A stretch of DNA of 64,000 nt from assembly GCF_020520425.1 (NCBI RefSeq), contig NC_079490.1, positions 3,224,001-3,288,000 on the forward strand. The letters run 5' to 3'. The notes below the pieces were generated by a model. It had not been told where the DNA came from, did not search any database, and was given only the letters and a program-made list of their open reading frames with translations. Both the position numbers and the translations under genes were made by a program. This stretch comes from Spinacia oleracea (Eukaryota; Streptophyta; Magnoliopsida; Caryophyllales; Amaranthaceae). Below are positions 12,901 through 24,900 of this stretch, piece after piece; the stretch's first letter is position 1, and every line of letters begins with the position of its first letter.

Positions 12901-14032
12901 TCTATAATAAAATGGATTTACGTGCCTTTTATATAGATTTTTCGTGTTTTTATCTAATTACCTACGGTTTCGGGTCCTCTAGAGTTCTAAAATAACTCTA
13001 CTAGGTAGAGTTAGAGCAATATCGACCATTAAATGTAAATCTAATGGCTCTTATATTATCTAGAAGATCAAGACTCATTAACTACTCTTGTCACTACACA
13101 TTATTTACCCAAATCGAAACAAAATCTTGTAAAGGCACATGCTGATCAAATTGGAATATTATAGAAAAATTTTGGTCTAGATGTCGTCGAAGCTCAATTT
13201 TTTTTACAATTGTCGTTAAGGGTTACTTTTTTTTACCAATTTGGTCAATTGGCCCAAAAAAATTACCTACTTTTAGTTAATCTTCCATTATTTTTTTAAA
13301 ATACTTGATTTCAGTTAATTTTTCATTATTTTTTAAGTAGCGACCTCGTTACCTACACTTTCTAATTCTTTCTGAATTCGCCACTGGTTTCAGGTTCAGG
13401 GCATTCATCTGCAGCAGAATAACAGCAAAAACAACAATAATACCAGCACCACCACCAGTTTAACTGATCATCATTCTTTCATGGTTCCGACTCCGGTTGC
13501 AGCACCGCCTTCAGGTGGTGGTGGTGGTGGTCAGATGACAATTGGTGGGCCCACATTAACCCGCCACCACCACCATCTTCCTCCTCCTCTGCGACAACCA
13601 TTGAACAACGGTAGTAATCCATGGTTGATGAACCATCATCATCATATGGATCATCATCAGCCACAACCATTGCAGGTTATGCCAAGTCAGGTGATTATGC
13701 AACCACAAAGAATGATGCAGTTTAACTGGAATTACTCCATGGGTGGCAATCATTTATCCCAAATGAATCATCTTCAACAACAACAACAACAGCAACAACA
13801 ACTTCAGCAACAGCAACAACAACAACAACAACAACTTCAGCAACAGCAACAGCAACTGATACCTTATGGGGATTTCAGAACATTGCAAACAGATTCCTGT
13901 GATTCGGTAGGGATGCAAGTGACTGATGATTTCTTTGATAATAATAATAACCGCGATTCTTCTAATGATGTTGGTTTTGGTAATGGGTTTATGATTGATG
14001 GGAGTTTCAAATCATTGCTTGAAGAATTGTAG
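9905..14032 (+). CDS. Type-B two-component response regulator (ARR/ORR family)
   Basis: Nuclear transcription factor of the cytokinin-type phosphorelay, with a receiver domain fused to a GARP/Myb-like DNA-binding domain. Exons 9905-10064, 12000-12637 and 13394-14032 sum to 1437 nt (478 codons). Receiver, residues about 27-145: acidic cluster D33-D35 in VLVVDDDP, predicted phospho-acceptor D80 in FDLLLTD, S106, K128 in FLSKP. GARP domain, residues about 205-262: [32 protein letters not shown] and SHLQKYR. The tail is low complexity: Gly run, His runs, and long polyglutamine from about residue 394. The loop after the phospho-acceptor reads VCMELINGF where most family members have VHMPDMDGF, so the usual Pro and Asp are absent. 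The start chosen is the first ATG of the conserved frame. Exon 2 could instead end at 12631, but CAG|GTTAGT at 12637 is the better donor. Confidence 0.93.
10759..11807. mobile_element. Non-autonomous hAT element with satellite-like interior
   Basis: The ends are TAGGGGTGTCAA and TTGACACCCCTA, perfect 12-bp inverted repeats. They are flanked by a perfect 8-bp target duplication GATGCACC (10751-10758 and 11808-11815), diagnostic of the hAT superfamily. The 1049-bp interior has no transposase. It consists of degenerate units around 'cggatcggat' and 'aacgggtcgga'. It lies in intron 1 of the response-regulator gene. Confidence 0.9.
12655..13275. mobile_element. Foldback-like inverted repeat in response-regulator intron 2
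   Basis: Six or so degenerate units of about 39 bp containing 'gacaagttggtaaaaaaa' run from about 12697 to 12890. The reversed sequence of about 13165-13255 (CCAAATTGGTAAAAAAAAGT, then AACGACAATTG and TTGAGCTTCGACGACAT) matches the first units. The two arms therefore form an inverted repeat around an AT-rich centre. Boundaries are approximate and no target duplication was established. Confidence 0.5.
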
Positions 14033-14067
14033 TCGAATTACTACTACCAGTTCGACTGTTCGAGGTG

Positions 14068-14093
14068 TAGATAGATAGATAGATAGATAGATA
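14068..14093 (+). repeat. GATA-type microsatellite in 3' UTR
   Basis: Six to seven copies of 'taga' lie just after the response-regulator stop codon. A second microsatellite, (gttctt)n, lies at 14228-14254. Both are likely in the 3' UTR. Confidence 0.8.
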
Positions 14094-14394
14094 ATGAGAC
14101 TTTTATCGAAGGAGATTAGTGGTAAGTCTTGATTAGACTACAGTAATTGTGATGGTAATTGAATGAAACAGATTGTAGAATCAGTTTTATTTCTTTTTCT
14201 AGTTATATGTATTATTAAAGATAATGGTGTTCTTGTTCTTGTTCTTGTTCTTGCTGACTTTTCTTAGTTTTCAGGTGTCATAGTTAACACAGATTTAAGA
14301 TCTATTGAAGTGTTGTTCTATTTCTAATTTTTTGGGTTTGAAATTATAATTGTGGAATTTGATGGCAAGAATGATGAGTCCTGCTACTTCGTAC

Positions 14395-14723
14395 TAAAGA
14401 TGGTCACTAGTCCGGCCTGGCCCAAGGCCCGAAACAAGAATTAAATCATGGATCGTGGGCTAGGCTCGGGCCGCAATTTTTTGGAAAAGCACCACAAAGC
14501 AAGGCTTGATACCAACATGACAAATATGTTAAAGTAAAACGAGGCTTAGGCACAAGGCACCACCCGACCCAGCACAAAAGGCACTTGGGCTTGGGCCACC
14601 TTATGAAATTTTCGGCAAAGCTCGGCTAGACACAAAACAAGTAGGTTTGGTGTGGTTGGGCCCATTCAGGCCTAAGACATATTGGCACAAAGCCCGACAA
14701 GGTCCAGCCCACATCCATCTTTA
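14395..14723. mobile_element. hAT-type MITE, TAAAGATGG family
   Basis: The ends are TAAAGATGG and CCATCTTTA. Flanking octamers CTTCGTAC and CTCTATAC match at 5 of 8, consistent with a decayed hAT duplication. The interior is rich in 'ggcccgg' and 'agcccga' motifs plus 'gcttaggcac'. Relatives lie at 16216-16602, 19758-20049, 35038-35910 and about 63270-63640. Confidence 0.65.
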
Positions 14724-14839
14724 CTCTATACTTTAAGTTCATCTCTGTTATATAAGTGAACATGTGAGGGTTTTTTAGTAAATCCACTTTTGGTGTCCCA
14801 CTTTAGATTACTAAAATATCCTCTACACTTAATATAGAA

Positions 14840-15154
14840 CACAAATTCTTATTTACAAAGGGTGTACAATAAATATTGTACACCGAAGTAAAAGTTAACT
14901 CAAAATGTTTAAAAGTTAAGCTTACATGTGTAAAAGTTATATACTTTTAGTGATAAATTTTTTCATTTCAGTAAAAACATATTTCTTCAAAACCACTAAT
15001 AATGTATAAAATTAATCATTTAATCATTTCTATCAACTTTTTTTTACTAATATAAAAGTTAATTAAAACTAGGTTAAAGTTACAAAAAAATGGGTAAAAG
15101 TTATCTTGGTGTACAATAAATTTATTGTACACCTTGTGCGCGCAAGACCTTTTG
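14840..15154. mobile_element. Mutator-like MITE, 315 bp, copy A
   Basis: Flanked by a perfect 9-bp target duplication AATATAGAA (14831-14839 and 15155-15163). It starts CACAAATTCTTATTTAC and ends GCGCGCAAGACCTTTTG. Near each end is a perfect palindrome of the form GGTGTACAAT...ATTGTACACC. Copy B (54140-54454) is the same length and very similar. Copy C is at 26214-26518. A 9-bp duplication points to the Mutator superfamily. Confidence 0.8.
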
Positions 15155-15362
15155 AATATAGAATATAGTGACAACCTACCCAATAAATTCTAATCAATCT
15201 AGCCCCTTAAATAAATTAGTACCATTTTAATCAATCTGTTTATATGCATTCGACTCTATCTAACTTATATATTTCTTATATACGCATGCATCACATTTAT
15301 ATTATATTTTTTACATGTTATTTCAGGTTTAAATGTAACAACACAAATATGTTCTTATATTC

Positions 15363-15389
15363 GCACGCATCGCGTGCATATAAAACTAG
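15363..15389 (+). mobile_element. Helitron-like 3' terminus
   Basis: A six-base-pair hairpin GCACGC-atc-GCGTGC (15363-15377) is followed nine bases later by CTAG, then T. This is the Helitron 3' signature (hairpin, short spacer, CTRR, host T). The matching 5' TC end was not located with confidence; it should lie upstream of 15340. Confidence 0.5.
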
Positions 15390-15903
15390 TATCTCATATT
15401 ATAGGGGATGAGGGGAAGCAGAAAAACAACGTATAAGAATCTATATGAAGGAAGTAAAGAAAGAGATAGTATCATCAAGTCCCTGAACAAAGTGATCAAC
15501 ATCTTCTGGATTCTGGAATGTAAACAAACTTTTGTAAACTTATCACTAAATTTTACAATCTCATAGGGGATAATTTTAATAGCTATAAAATAGTACAAAC
15601 TACAAACTAGTGCTAAGATTGAAACGATCTGCAATTAAGGATAGCTTATTCCAATATCATTAATAACTGATAAAAACCCCAAAGGCAAAATCATATGAAC
15701 AGACCACTTAAACAGGCAACAATGGTCATTACATTGATGGGGAAGTAAAAATTTCTTTCTGTATATATTTTCATGTATCAATAACCAAAAAACAATGACG
15801 CTCGAGTTTTGAACTTTGAGCAAAAACGTATGTATCCTTTCTTTCAGAATACATGTGGCGCGAAATATGGGGGACATAACAGTATAGTTAGAAGTAGCTG
15901 AGT

Positions 15904-18900
15904 CTATTGCTTCAAAGAAGGAAGCAAACAGTCGTAAACTCGTTCCATTCGTGAAGTGATAGTCAGCTTATACGTAATTTGAAGGTCTGGTTTCGCCAAA
16001 TCAATTATATCCTGTCTCAAGCTGCAAAGTCATTATTCAATTGTTAGTCAATATGGAGTATGATAGAATATCTTTGCATGAAGGTTAATTTACAGTTTTC
16101 CTTCCCTGTCAATAAAGCTAGCAGTTGGCAATACACTCTGGGTAGGCAGTCCCATGGGCTAGCCATGGCATGATTACTAAATATGTGAAAGACCTACCAT
16201 CTCAACATAGCCAAATAAGATGGCTGTGGGGCGGGCCGACCCGACACGAAAAAAGCCCGGCCCGACAATGGCCCGAAAAAAGCACAGTCTGGCACGAGCA
16301 CGAAGTCGTGGGACGCTTTTTTTTGGAAAAAGCACGATAAATTTAGTAAAATTAGGCTTAGGCGTGGCGATGGGCCCGGCATGAAGCCCGTGGGCCATAT
16401 TTTAAACTATTTGGCCCAGCCCAAAAGCAATGGGTCCTGGGTTGAACTTTTCCGACTTGGCCCGAAGCCCATGGACTCTTTCTGAACTTTTCAGCCCGAC
16501 CTGAAAGCCTAGGTACCATGTTTTGAACTTTTCGGGCCGGCCCGGCAAGATCCAACATTGGCTTGTCGTGGCCCGGCCTGTTTAGGCCCACGACCATCTT
16601 TATGGCCAATAGCACAGCCACCTATACTGCCGGGGCATCAGTAGCGCGCTCATGTAGGACTAGGTGGCAGGCCCAGCCCACTGCAAGCTCTACCAGGCTG
16701 TCGACTCATGGGTGATGAATGCAACATATTGATTTATGCATGGCTGATCACATGAATAAATGCTTAAAAAAAAAATCAAAGGAACTAACCATGACCATTC
16801 TCCGGTCATCTTTGCATGTCTCTCTACTGCACGATACAGACGATCTAGAGTATATAACACCAAGCCAAAGCTGCATTGCGCATTTTGTGCCTGCAGAAAA
16901 ATGTAACGGTTATAACTTTTCTCTAGATCATGGGAAAGAACCTAAAGAAGCTTGCTTGCACCAGCATTGGTATTCATGATAGAAACAAAAAAAAGAAACA
17001 AAAGTAGGGAAACGGCTCAGAAGTTTTGGTGTTGATTTTGTTGTTCTGTCCGTCTTTTATCATGCATCATAACTTAGTAAGATTTTTCTTTTTTTGTGCA
17101 CATGCAAGGATTCAATCATGCGTAAAGCAAAAGTGCAAAACATATAACTCTTTGATTTCCTTTGTTTAGGGGAGCGGGTAAAACTCTTCTTCACAAAAAC
17201 TTGCAATCTTAAAGCGCTGCATAGTCTGACAGTACAACTGATTCTGATCACAAATTGTACTTGTTTGAATTCATTTAGAAACAAAATTATGCCTATATTC
17301 ATAGTTCAATTATCGCCTATTAACAAGCCCTGAGGTCAGAGCGACACAGAGAAATGACAGAGTAATAGCACTGAAAACAAAAAAGAGCAATATAAGCCCT
17401 AAATACAACACGAAGGAAGATGAATTGAGTAATTTCCAATTAGAGCATTCATTCATATTATCTGGCATATATAGGAATATGAAATCACCATGTATAATTT
17501 TGGGATTCACTAGCATCTAAGTGTTTGGTGTTTACATTAGCGCATGTGTTCTATAGCAGTTTGTATAAAAATGGAATTTCACTTTCCAGTGTAAGGTTGA
17601 TTTGTCCTTAACTGCCAAAAGTTACAGAACGCAAGTTACTCAAATGAAAATTCCTATCATTTTCTAATAAACACGTACTTTTCTGACATGCATCTCAAAG
17701 TTCAATAGTTTTAACTCTCAACAACAGAGACTCGGACATGCATTGAGTGCCTTATGCCAATCAGTTGCACAAGATTAAACGGAGTATTCAAGAAAAGATT
17801 GGCCTAATATACCTGTCCCATGTCCATACAAGACTGATAGTGCATGATCCGTTTCTCAATCTCCACAATGAGCAGCCTCCGCTGACGACGAGCAAGTCTG
17901 CCCCTTCCTTCTGCCCCTTTATCCTAATAATGAAAGCAAACAACATGCTTGAGCAAAGAAATTCACAGATGTACACCTCTTATCTTAGACATACAACGGA
18001 TATAGCCAGATCAAGAGTGTCAAATTGTACATAAAACCTAGCCATATTCCTTATAAGTGGGTTCAAACAACTTAAGTCAGTACAAATCATCTAAAAATAA
18101 TACTCCCTCCGTCCCAAATTTATAGTCCTGTTTGACTAAAAATACGCGTTTTAAGAAAAGTGGAATATAGTGTATGGGAAGGTGGGAAAGTGTATGGGAA
18201 AGTGAAATATATTGTATGGGAAAGTGAAATATAGTGTATGGGAAAGTGGGAAAAGTAATGTCGAAATAAGGAAACATGACTATAAATTTGGGACGCCCGA
18301 AATAGAAAACAGGACGGAGGGAGTAATTGGTTTTGTATGGAGTTGTTCTCTTGATTTAATGGTAACTCTTGATTCAACTTGAACAGCATCTAATTTACCC
18401 CAATTCCAAGTAAAACAATTGATGAAAGAGGTCCATATGCAAACAAAAAAAGAGTCAAGGTTATATGCCAATTCAGCGAGAAAAACACACCCTCGGCCTC
18501 AACCACAACTTACCTACTAGCTGACACTTAGTACTGAATTACAGCTCACTACCATGTTAACAGAAGCCTACAGTACCTACATGAACGCAACTTGCACGCA
18601 CCCCAACATATTTGTACTTCCCAATCCCTGGAGCAGGAAGGATCCAGAGGGGTGCAGTATCTTTATGGAGAGATTATAAACATAAGGGCATTACGGAGAG
18701 TAAATAACTTAAATCACATAACATAATGCTTGAAGAATAGTTTTCTAGCAATAAGGATTTTGGACAAGAAAATCAGTTCTTATTCCATAGGATCATCTAT
18801 AAGAACATACGAAGTATCAATTTAAGAGCAATAGAGAGGTTGAGAGAAAGAAGGAGCACGTGTTGTTTGAATTTATAGAAGAGCTATTCATAAAGTACCA

Positions 18901-21900
18901 GAGGATGTATTATTAGCTTAATTCTAGATATCATTAAATCAATCATTAGTAATTTAAAAGCAAGCAAGGAGAACCAAGGATGCCAAATGAATAGCAGAAG
19001 ATGAGAAGAATAACTTACCTGCATAATCCACGAACGCACTAAAATCATTGAAAGGACAATGACGGCGAAAGCAGGTAACGCAGCTAAAATGGCAAAGTTG
19101 ATTTCATTTGCTTTCAAGATCTGGTTTAATTCAAGCATTGCCCTAACCAAAGTAGATTTTCAACGAAAACAGGATTAGCTTCCATGGAATATTCTAGGGA
19201 CACATGACTGCAATAAAAACTGAATATACTCACGTCTCAATATCTAATTTCAGCTTTTGAACCTGCAAGAGAGCATAAAAAATAAGAGGTTCGTAATAAA
19301 AGCGCACAACACAAATAACAAAAAAACAAAAAAAATCTTCAGATTGTTTACTAAGTAAATGTATGCATAGCACCAGGAAATTAGATGTTTCATTAAGAAA
19401 ATATAAGCATTGCCCTGTCTAACCTGGATGAGCATAGCACGAGCAAGGTCTCCACCAAACATACTTTTAACGGGATGCATCATCTCCTTCTCATATCTGC
19501 ATCAGAAACCAGTCACTGTCATTTATGGACAAGCAAAGCCCGTTTGGATGCATTAAGAGGATGAGACTCTGTAACTGCATCAATCATAATCGAAAAGTTC
19601 AACATGAGTTCGTACATGATCTGACATTTAAACCTACAAGAGGCATCTTAGATTCATGTACTAGTCATGAGCGGATAGTGAATATGAGTTAACAATCAAT
19701 ACCTGATGAGAAGGATACAAGAACACATTCTCAATAACTGAATATCACCACGCCCCGGTAAATGAAAAGGCCCAACCCGGCACGGGCACGAAAAAAACAC
19801 GGCCCGACACGAGCACGGAGTCGTGGGCCGGGACAGGGCCGCAATTTATGGAAAAAGCAAGACAAGGCACACCACGACTCGACAAAGCACACTAAATTTA
19901 GTAAAATTAGGCTTAGGACGACTGCCCGACCCGGCATGACAGCCCGTGGGCCTGGGACCTTTTTGAACAATTCAGCCCGGCACGATGCAGAGAGGGCCTA
20001 GCTTGGGCTCGGCCTGAAGCCCGTCCGGCCCGGCCCACGGCCATCTTTAACGCCCCCCACCCCCTACACCCCCAAAAAAAGAATACAAGAATATATTATC
20101 GCTTCAGTTCTTAGAGCAGATATATCCATTCACTATAATATCGTCATTTCATCCAACAACTCTTGCGATTAAAAGATAGAATACAAATCATGTACATCAA
20201 TAACAAAGAATATGGAATTGTTTCTGCTGATCAGCTTATGCATAGACTTCCAAAAAAAAGCACCATGTATAATTATTAATTCATTTGAATAACCTTATGG
20301 ACACAGTTTGGAAGTATGATTTCTATTATTAATTTACTGTAGAAAAACACACCTCCCCATAACTATTTGAAGAAGGTCAAGATCTGTAGCATTCTCTGGC
20401 AACTTTTCGCCATTTGCCTGCTCGCAGAAAGCCACTAACATTCTGTTCAGCAAACAAAATAGGAAAATCAAGATATGGAAGAGATCAAACGAACTAATAA
20501 AGATAGAAATTATGCCATTAAACAGCCAGTAATTAATTCAAATTAAAATCAGAATTGTGTAAACTCTGTCAACAAACTGGATAAAGAAATTGATTTGCAA
20601 AAGGTAGTCTTATACTACTCTTATAAATACAATTAAATCCAAGGTCAGATCTTGTACAAGTCATGCGCCTGATTCAGCAGTTAAGTGGTATGATAAGCCA
20701 CTGCAACTTTCTAAAACAGGTTAAAAAAAATTGTCCAACGCCACCTATAAAGGCTAAGATGACTGGTTACTGAGTTTAGGAATAAACTTCACCATCCTTT
20801 AGAACATAGATAATGACTAATGTCCAATATCATACACTGAATAAATGCCTAGTGCTAAAAATGGAAAAGCACTTGGGAGTCATCTGTAGTTCTGTAAGAA
20901 AACTACATAGAACCAGCGTATAAAAAGGCGCGTCTAAATCGTTGGGGCGCAAGGCCATAGGGGTCAAGCGCTTTTATTGACCTAGCAAAAGAAATTTTGA
21001 AGAGGCACACAGCTGTTTTTTCACCAAAATTGTAAGCGAGGAGCAAAAAGGCGCAGAAAGATCCCTATCTCCATGGTTTGCATTGAGCCTTTTTATACAT
21101 TGCGTAGAAGTGTAGAACCATGCATAAATTCAGAAAGCTGATCAATACTAAACATTATAAGGGCTTGGTTCCAGGCCCAAGCAAACAACCATCTCAGAAA
21201 ATGAATAGAAATTAAGTTCCTGATATTTAGCAGCTTGTAGACTGAAACTATAGGCAAAAGAAACCCAAGTTGATGAAAATTTGTAACAAAACCGGCAAAT
21301 TACAATGGCATGCTACAGAATTTGATCATATCTAAGGAACAAAAGTTGTCAGAACAAATCTCTTGTACTTGAGACGAGAAATATTACCTACGCAACGAAT
21401 TAGCTGTTAAGTGCACTTCTTCAGCCTCCATTACCCCTCTATGTCTCTTTCTAAATGTCTCAAAAAGTTCATCCCTAATTGACAAAATCTGGCGAAATAA
21501 TGAGGTGAAACGTGAGTTGAACATTTAGCTATGCCTACATAACATGAAATACTATAGAGAGTTTCTAAATCATAGCCTACAAAAAATGACGCATGGCGCC
21601 TCCCAATATTACATGGAATGCTATTTCTGAAGCACTAAACCTACATCTGCTACAACTTCATGGAATACGACTCATTTGCATCTTGGTGATTGATGCCTTA
21701 GAAAAAGAATTGCCCGTGTCCCGTGGGTATGCACCTCTAATTGTGGGGTCTCAAAGTCTCAATACCCATTGTTCCAGACAGATATTACCTAAGGCCTTGT
21801 TCTCTTCATCTAAATTATACTAACCTGAAACTATTTTTACTGATAAAATTGATTACTAATTAGAACTTATTTTTGCTAATCAAAACTGATCTTTAATGAT

Positions 21901-24900
21901 TTACTAGTGTTTTTTGTTGCATGAGGTTACTAATTTATACTGATTTTCACTGGATAACATTATTTTTAGGTTGAAGATAATAAGGCCTTAGAGAAAGCTA
22001 GTCCGCAACTGTTAATATTCTAGGAGTGCCATTCCCATCTTGTACGAGTGTACGCAGTATAGGCCCTTATTTCCAAAAGTAGATGAAGTGACCAATGCCC
22101 AATTAATAAACTAATTGAAACATCACATTATAATTTATAATAACTAGTACGAAACCACTATGAGAGTCATACCGGATGCTCCACATGCTCAGTCCAGAAA
22201 CTAACTGTTGATTCCTTTGCGTCACTAAACCAGTTGTCAATGTCAGGACTTCCAACCAGTCTACTATGACGTACAATCCATAGTGAACAAACAGAAAGGC
22301 CAACTGCACCACAAGTATAACGGATCCAATACCGAGTCATTCTCCTGGGTTTCTGATGCCTAGCAACCTAAAGACAGAAGGAAAGATGAAGGTACATCAA
22401 TATAGTCATACTAATCCCTAATTAGCTTAATTACAAATTGATGAAGAGAGTAAATTGACTGCAAATTATATTTTGGGGGGCTAAGCACATTGACAGCAAA
22501 AAAATAGCATATTAATTTTGAAAGCAGGATACTACAACAGTCATGCAAACTCACAATTCTACCTTTGGATATAGATATTACTAAGCAATTACGCATAGTA
22601 ATGTACTATTCACAAGGAATCTGCAATACATCCAGCAAGGAAACCAATCAAACCATGGTGCATGAAGTGCATCAGCTTTACCGAGAAGCCTTTTCAAGGA
22701 AGCACCATGCACAGTGAAAGTTGATACTTAGAAAGCTAGAAAGTATAAAGACATGGACTTCTTTAATGATATCATTTCCAAAGCTTGATTCTTCTGATTG
22801 ACCTTAGTTAATACAAGAACTTGGCAATGAAAACATTCATCGTAATCTACATAGAATCATTACCACGTACTACAAAAAAAAAATTATAATGTACAATTTA
22901 GCCGTAGGGCGGTCTAAACAAGCAGGTTTTTTACATAGAATACGGATTTACATGCGTTATGATTGTATGACTAAGTCGCATTTTCAAGGAGTCCTGGTTA
23001 TTTACACTAGACAAGCAGACATATATCTATATTTTCTGAAAGTAAACTGTTATCAAAGTAGAAAATACAGAGTTATAGGCTTATAGTTAGCCTTTTCATA
23101 CAAAAATAAAACTTACTGAATAGTTGAGTGAAAAGTAATGCTATGTACCCTTGGATCCCACTTAGCACACAAAAAATCAAAATGATAATTGTAATAACAC
23201 GTAAAAACTTAAATCTGTCATTTCAGCAGCAAGACTGAACATGCATCATATCAAATTAGATTGCTGCACTGAATTTCTATGTACTACAATTGCACAGGCA
23301 AACTAAAAGTTATGCATATCAACAATACCAAAGCTAACAGAACAACATAATTAGTATCATACAATCAGAGCTTAAATAGTATAAATCGAAAGAGCTAATC
23401 ACATGGAAAGAGGTAAATTCTTATAAAAGATCCATGAATAGCCTTACAAGGACGGAAATATATGAGTCCAGCTTCTGGATGTTCTGATTAATTATATCTA
23501 CAGCATCTCGAATTTCACTATCTGACCACTGTGGCTGTTCCAGCTGCACTTCTGTCATTTTATTGAATACGAGTGCAGATGACTTATTCTCTCCAGCACA
23601 CGAATCTATCTGTATGAAATTTGCACAGGGAAAACAAGAAAGGTTGACATACAATGAAAAGGCGACTTGAAAAGTCTGTGCAAAACTGCAAACTAATACA
23701 AAATTAACTGCGCAAAAAACAAAAAGTACCAGCGACATAGAAGCATGCACTTGAGCAATGGTATTCTCAAGATCTGAAAATAGCCCATTGATAGTGACCA
23801 ACAATGATGGCAATGCCTTCTGAGGATCGGTCACCAGGTCCTCCCCTTGTTTATCAATCATCATATATACCTGAACGAATTCATGATAACTTGGAACTTG
23901 ATCAAAGATATCAAATTATAGGAAGCAGAATGTAATATTGCATTAACTTCGGTTTAAAGTAAAAATCAAAATGCCCTTCAAAATAATGGCCACTACCCAT
24001 TAGCCTCATTAAGGGGTAAAAATGCACAAGCAAATAATCCAAGCAAGACAAAGGAGGCAGCAACAAAACAGCAATTGAAAGAAGCTTGATACAGAATCCC
24101 AATTCTAACTAACATACTTACGGACATACTTACGGATTATATCATAAGTCGTCCACATTATTTCAATTCCTACAAATTCTTGTTGCCCCAATGCTTACTA
24201 GATAAGAGGGCAAAGTCATCAAATTTTGTGCATAGCAAGCAAGAGTAATAAAAGTGAACACACCTGTGCCAAGAAAGTAGCGAGTGCAGACTGTAAGCTA
24301 TCCAACACAGCAACCCTTTCAGATATAAAACCTGACGCAGAATGACAAAGTATCTGAAATGACGAATCCTCGGCAATGAAGTTCCGCACAAATTCAACAG
24401 TTTCATCAAATAAAGCTCGTGGCCCTCTCTCGAAAATCATAAAGTAAGCTTTCTGAGCATTAGACCCCTGTATCAAATAACTCAAACGGTCAAACCATTG
24501 ACATCCAGACACATGCCAAAAATGATCATACACATTAGACGCCACAAACACATAACTGGCATGTTGAGGAGCATAGGAAACAGAAATTCATGTAACAACC
24601 TCTGCTTTAGCCTGCCAATATCGCAAATTCTTCTGAACGTTGTGCATATTCGACAAAATATGCTCGAAAACATCCTCCAAAACATCATATATGCTAGATG
24701 CTTCAGTCAGGATCCTGTGGTTACAACATAAACAATCTTAAACATAAGACATAAACAAGATAATTTTGAGCATATTATTTTGAAATATCAAATATTTTGT
24801 ACTAAAAAGAATGTCCTCCAAAAATAATGCAAGCCAATGGATTCTCTCACCAGATTAACAAACCTTAACTTAAATCATAAAGTTTCTAAAAAGAATGACT

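Noticed and set aside
19731-20001. Overlapping frames on both strands rich in Arg, Gly and Pro
   Set aside because: Inside the hAT MITE in DGS1 intron 8; no start context or family match.
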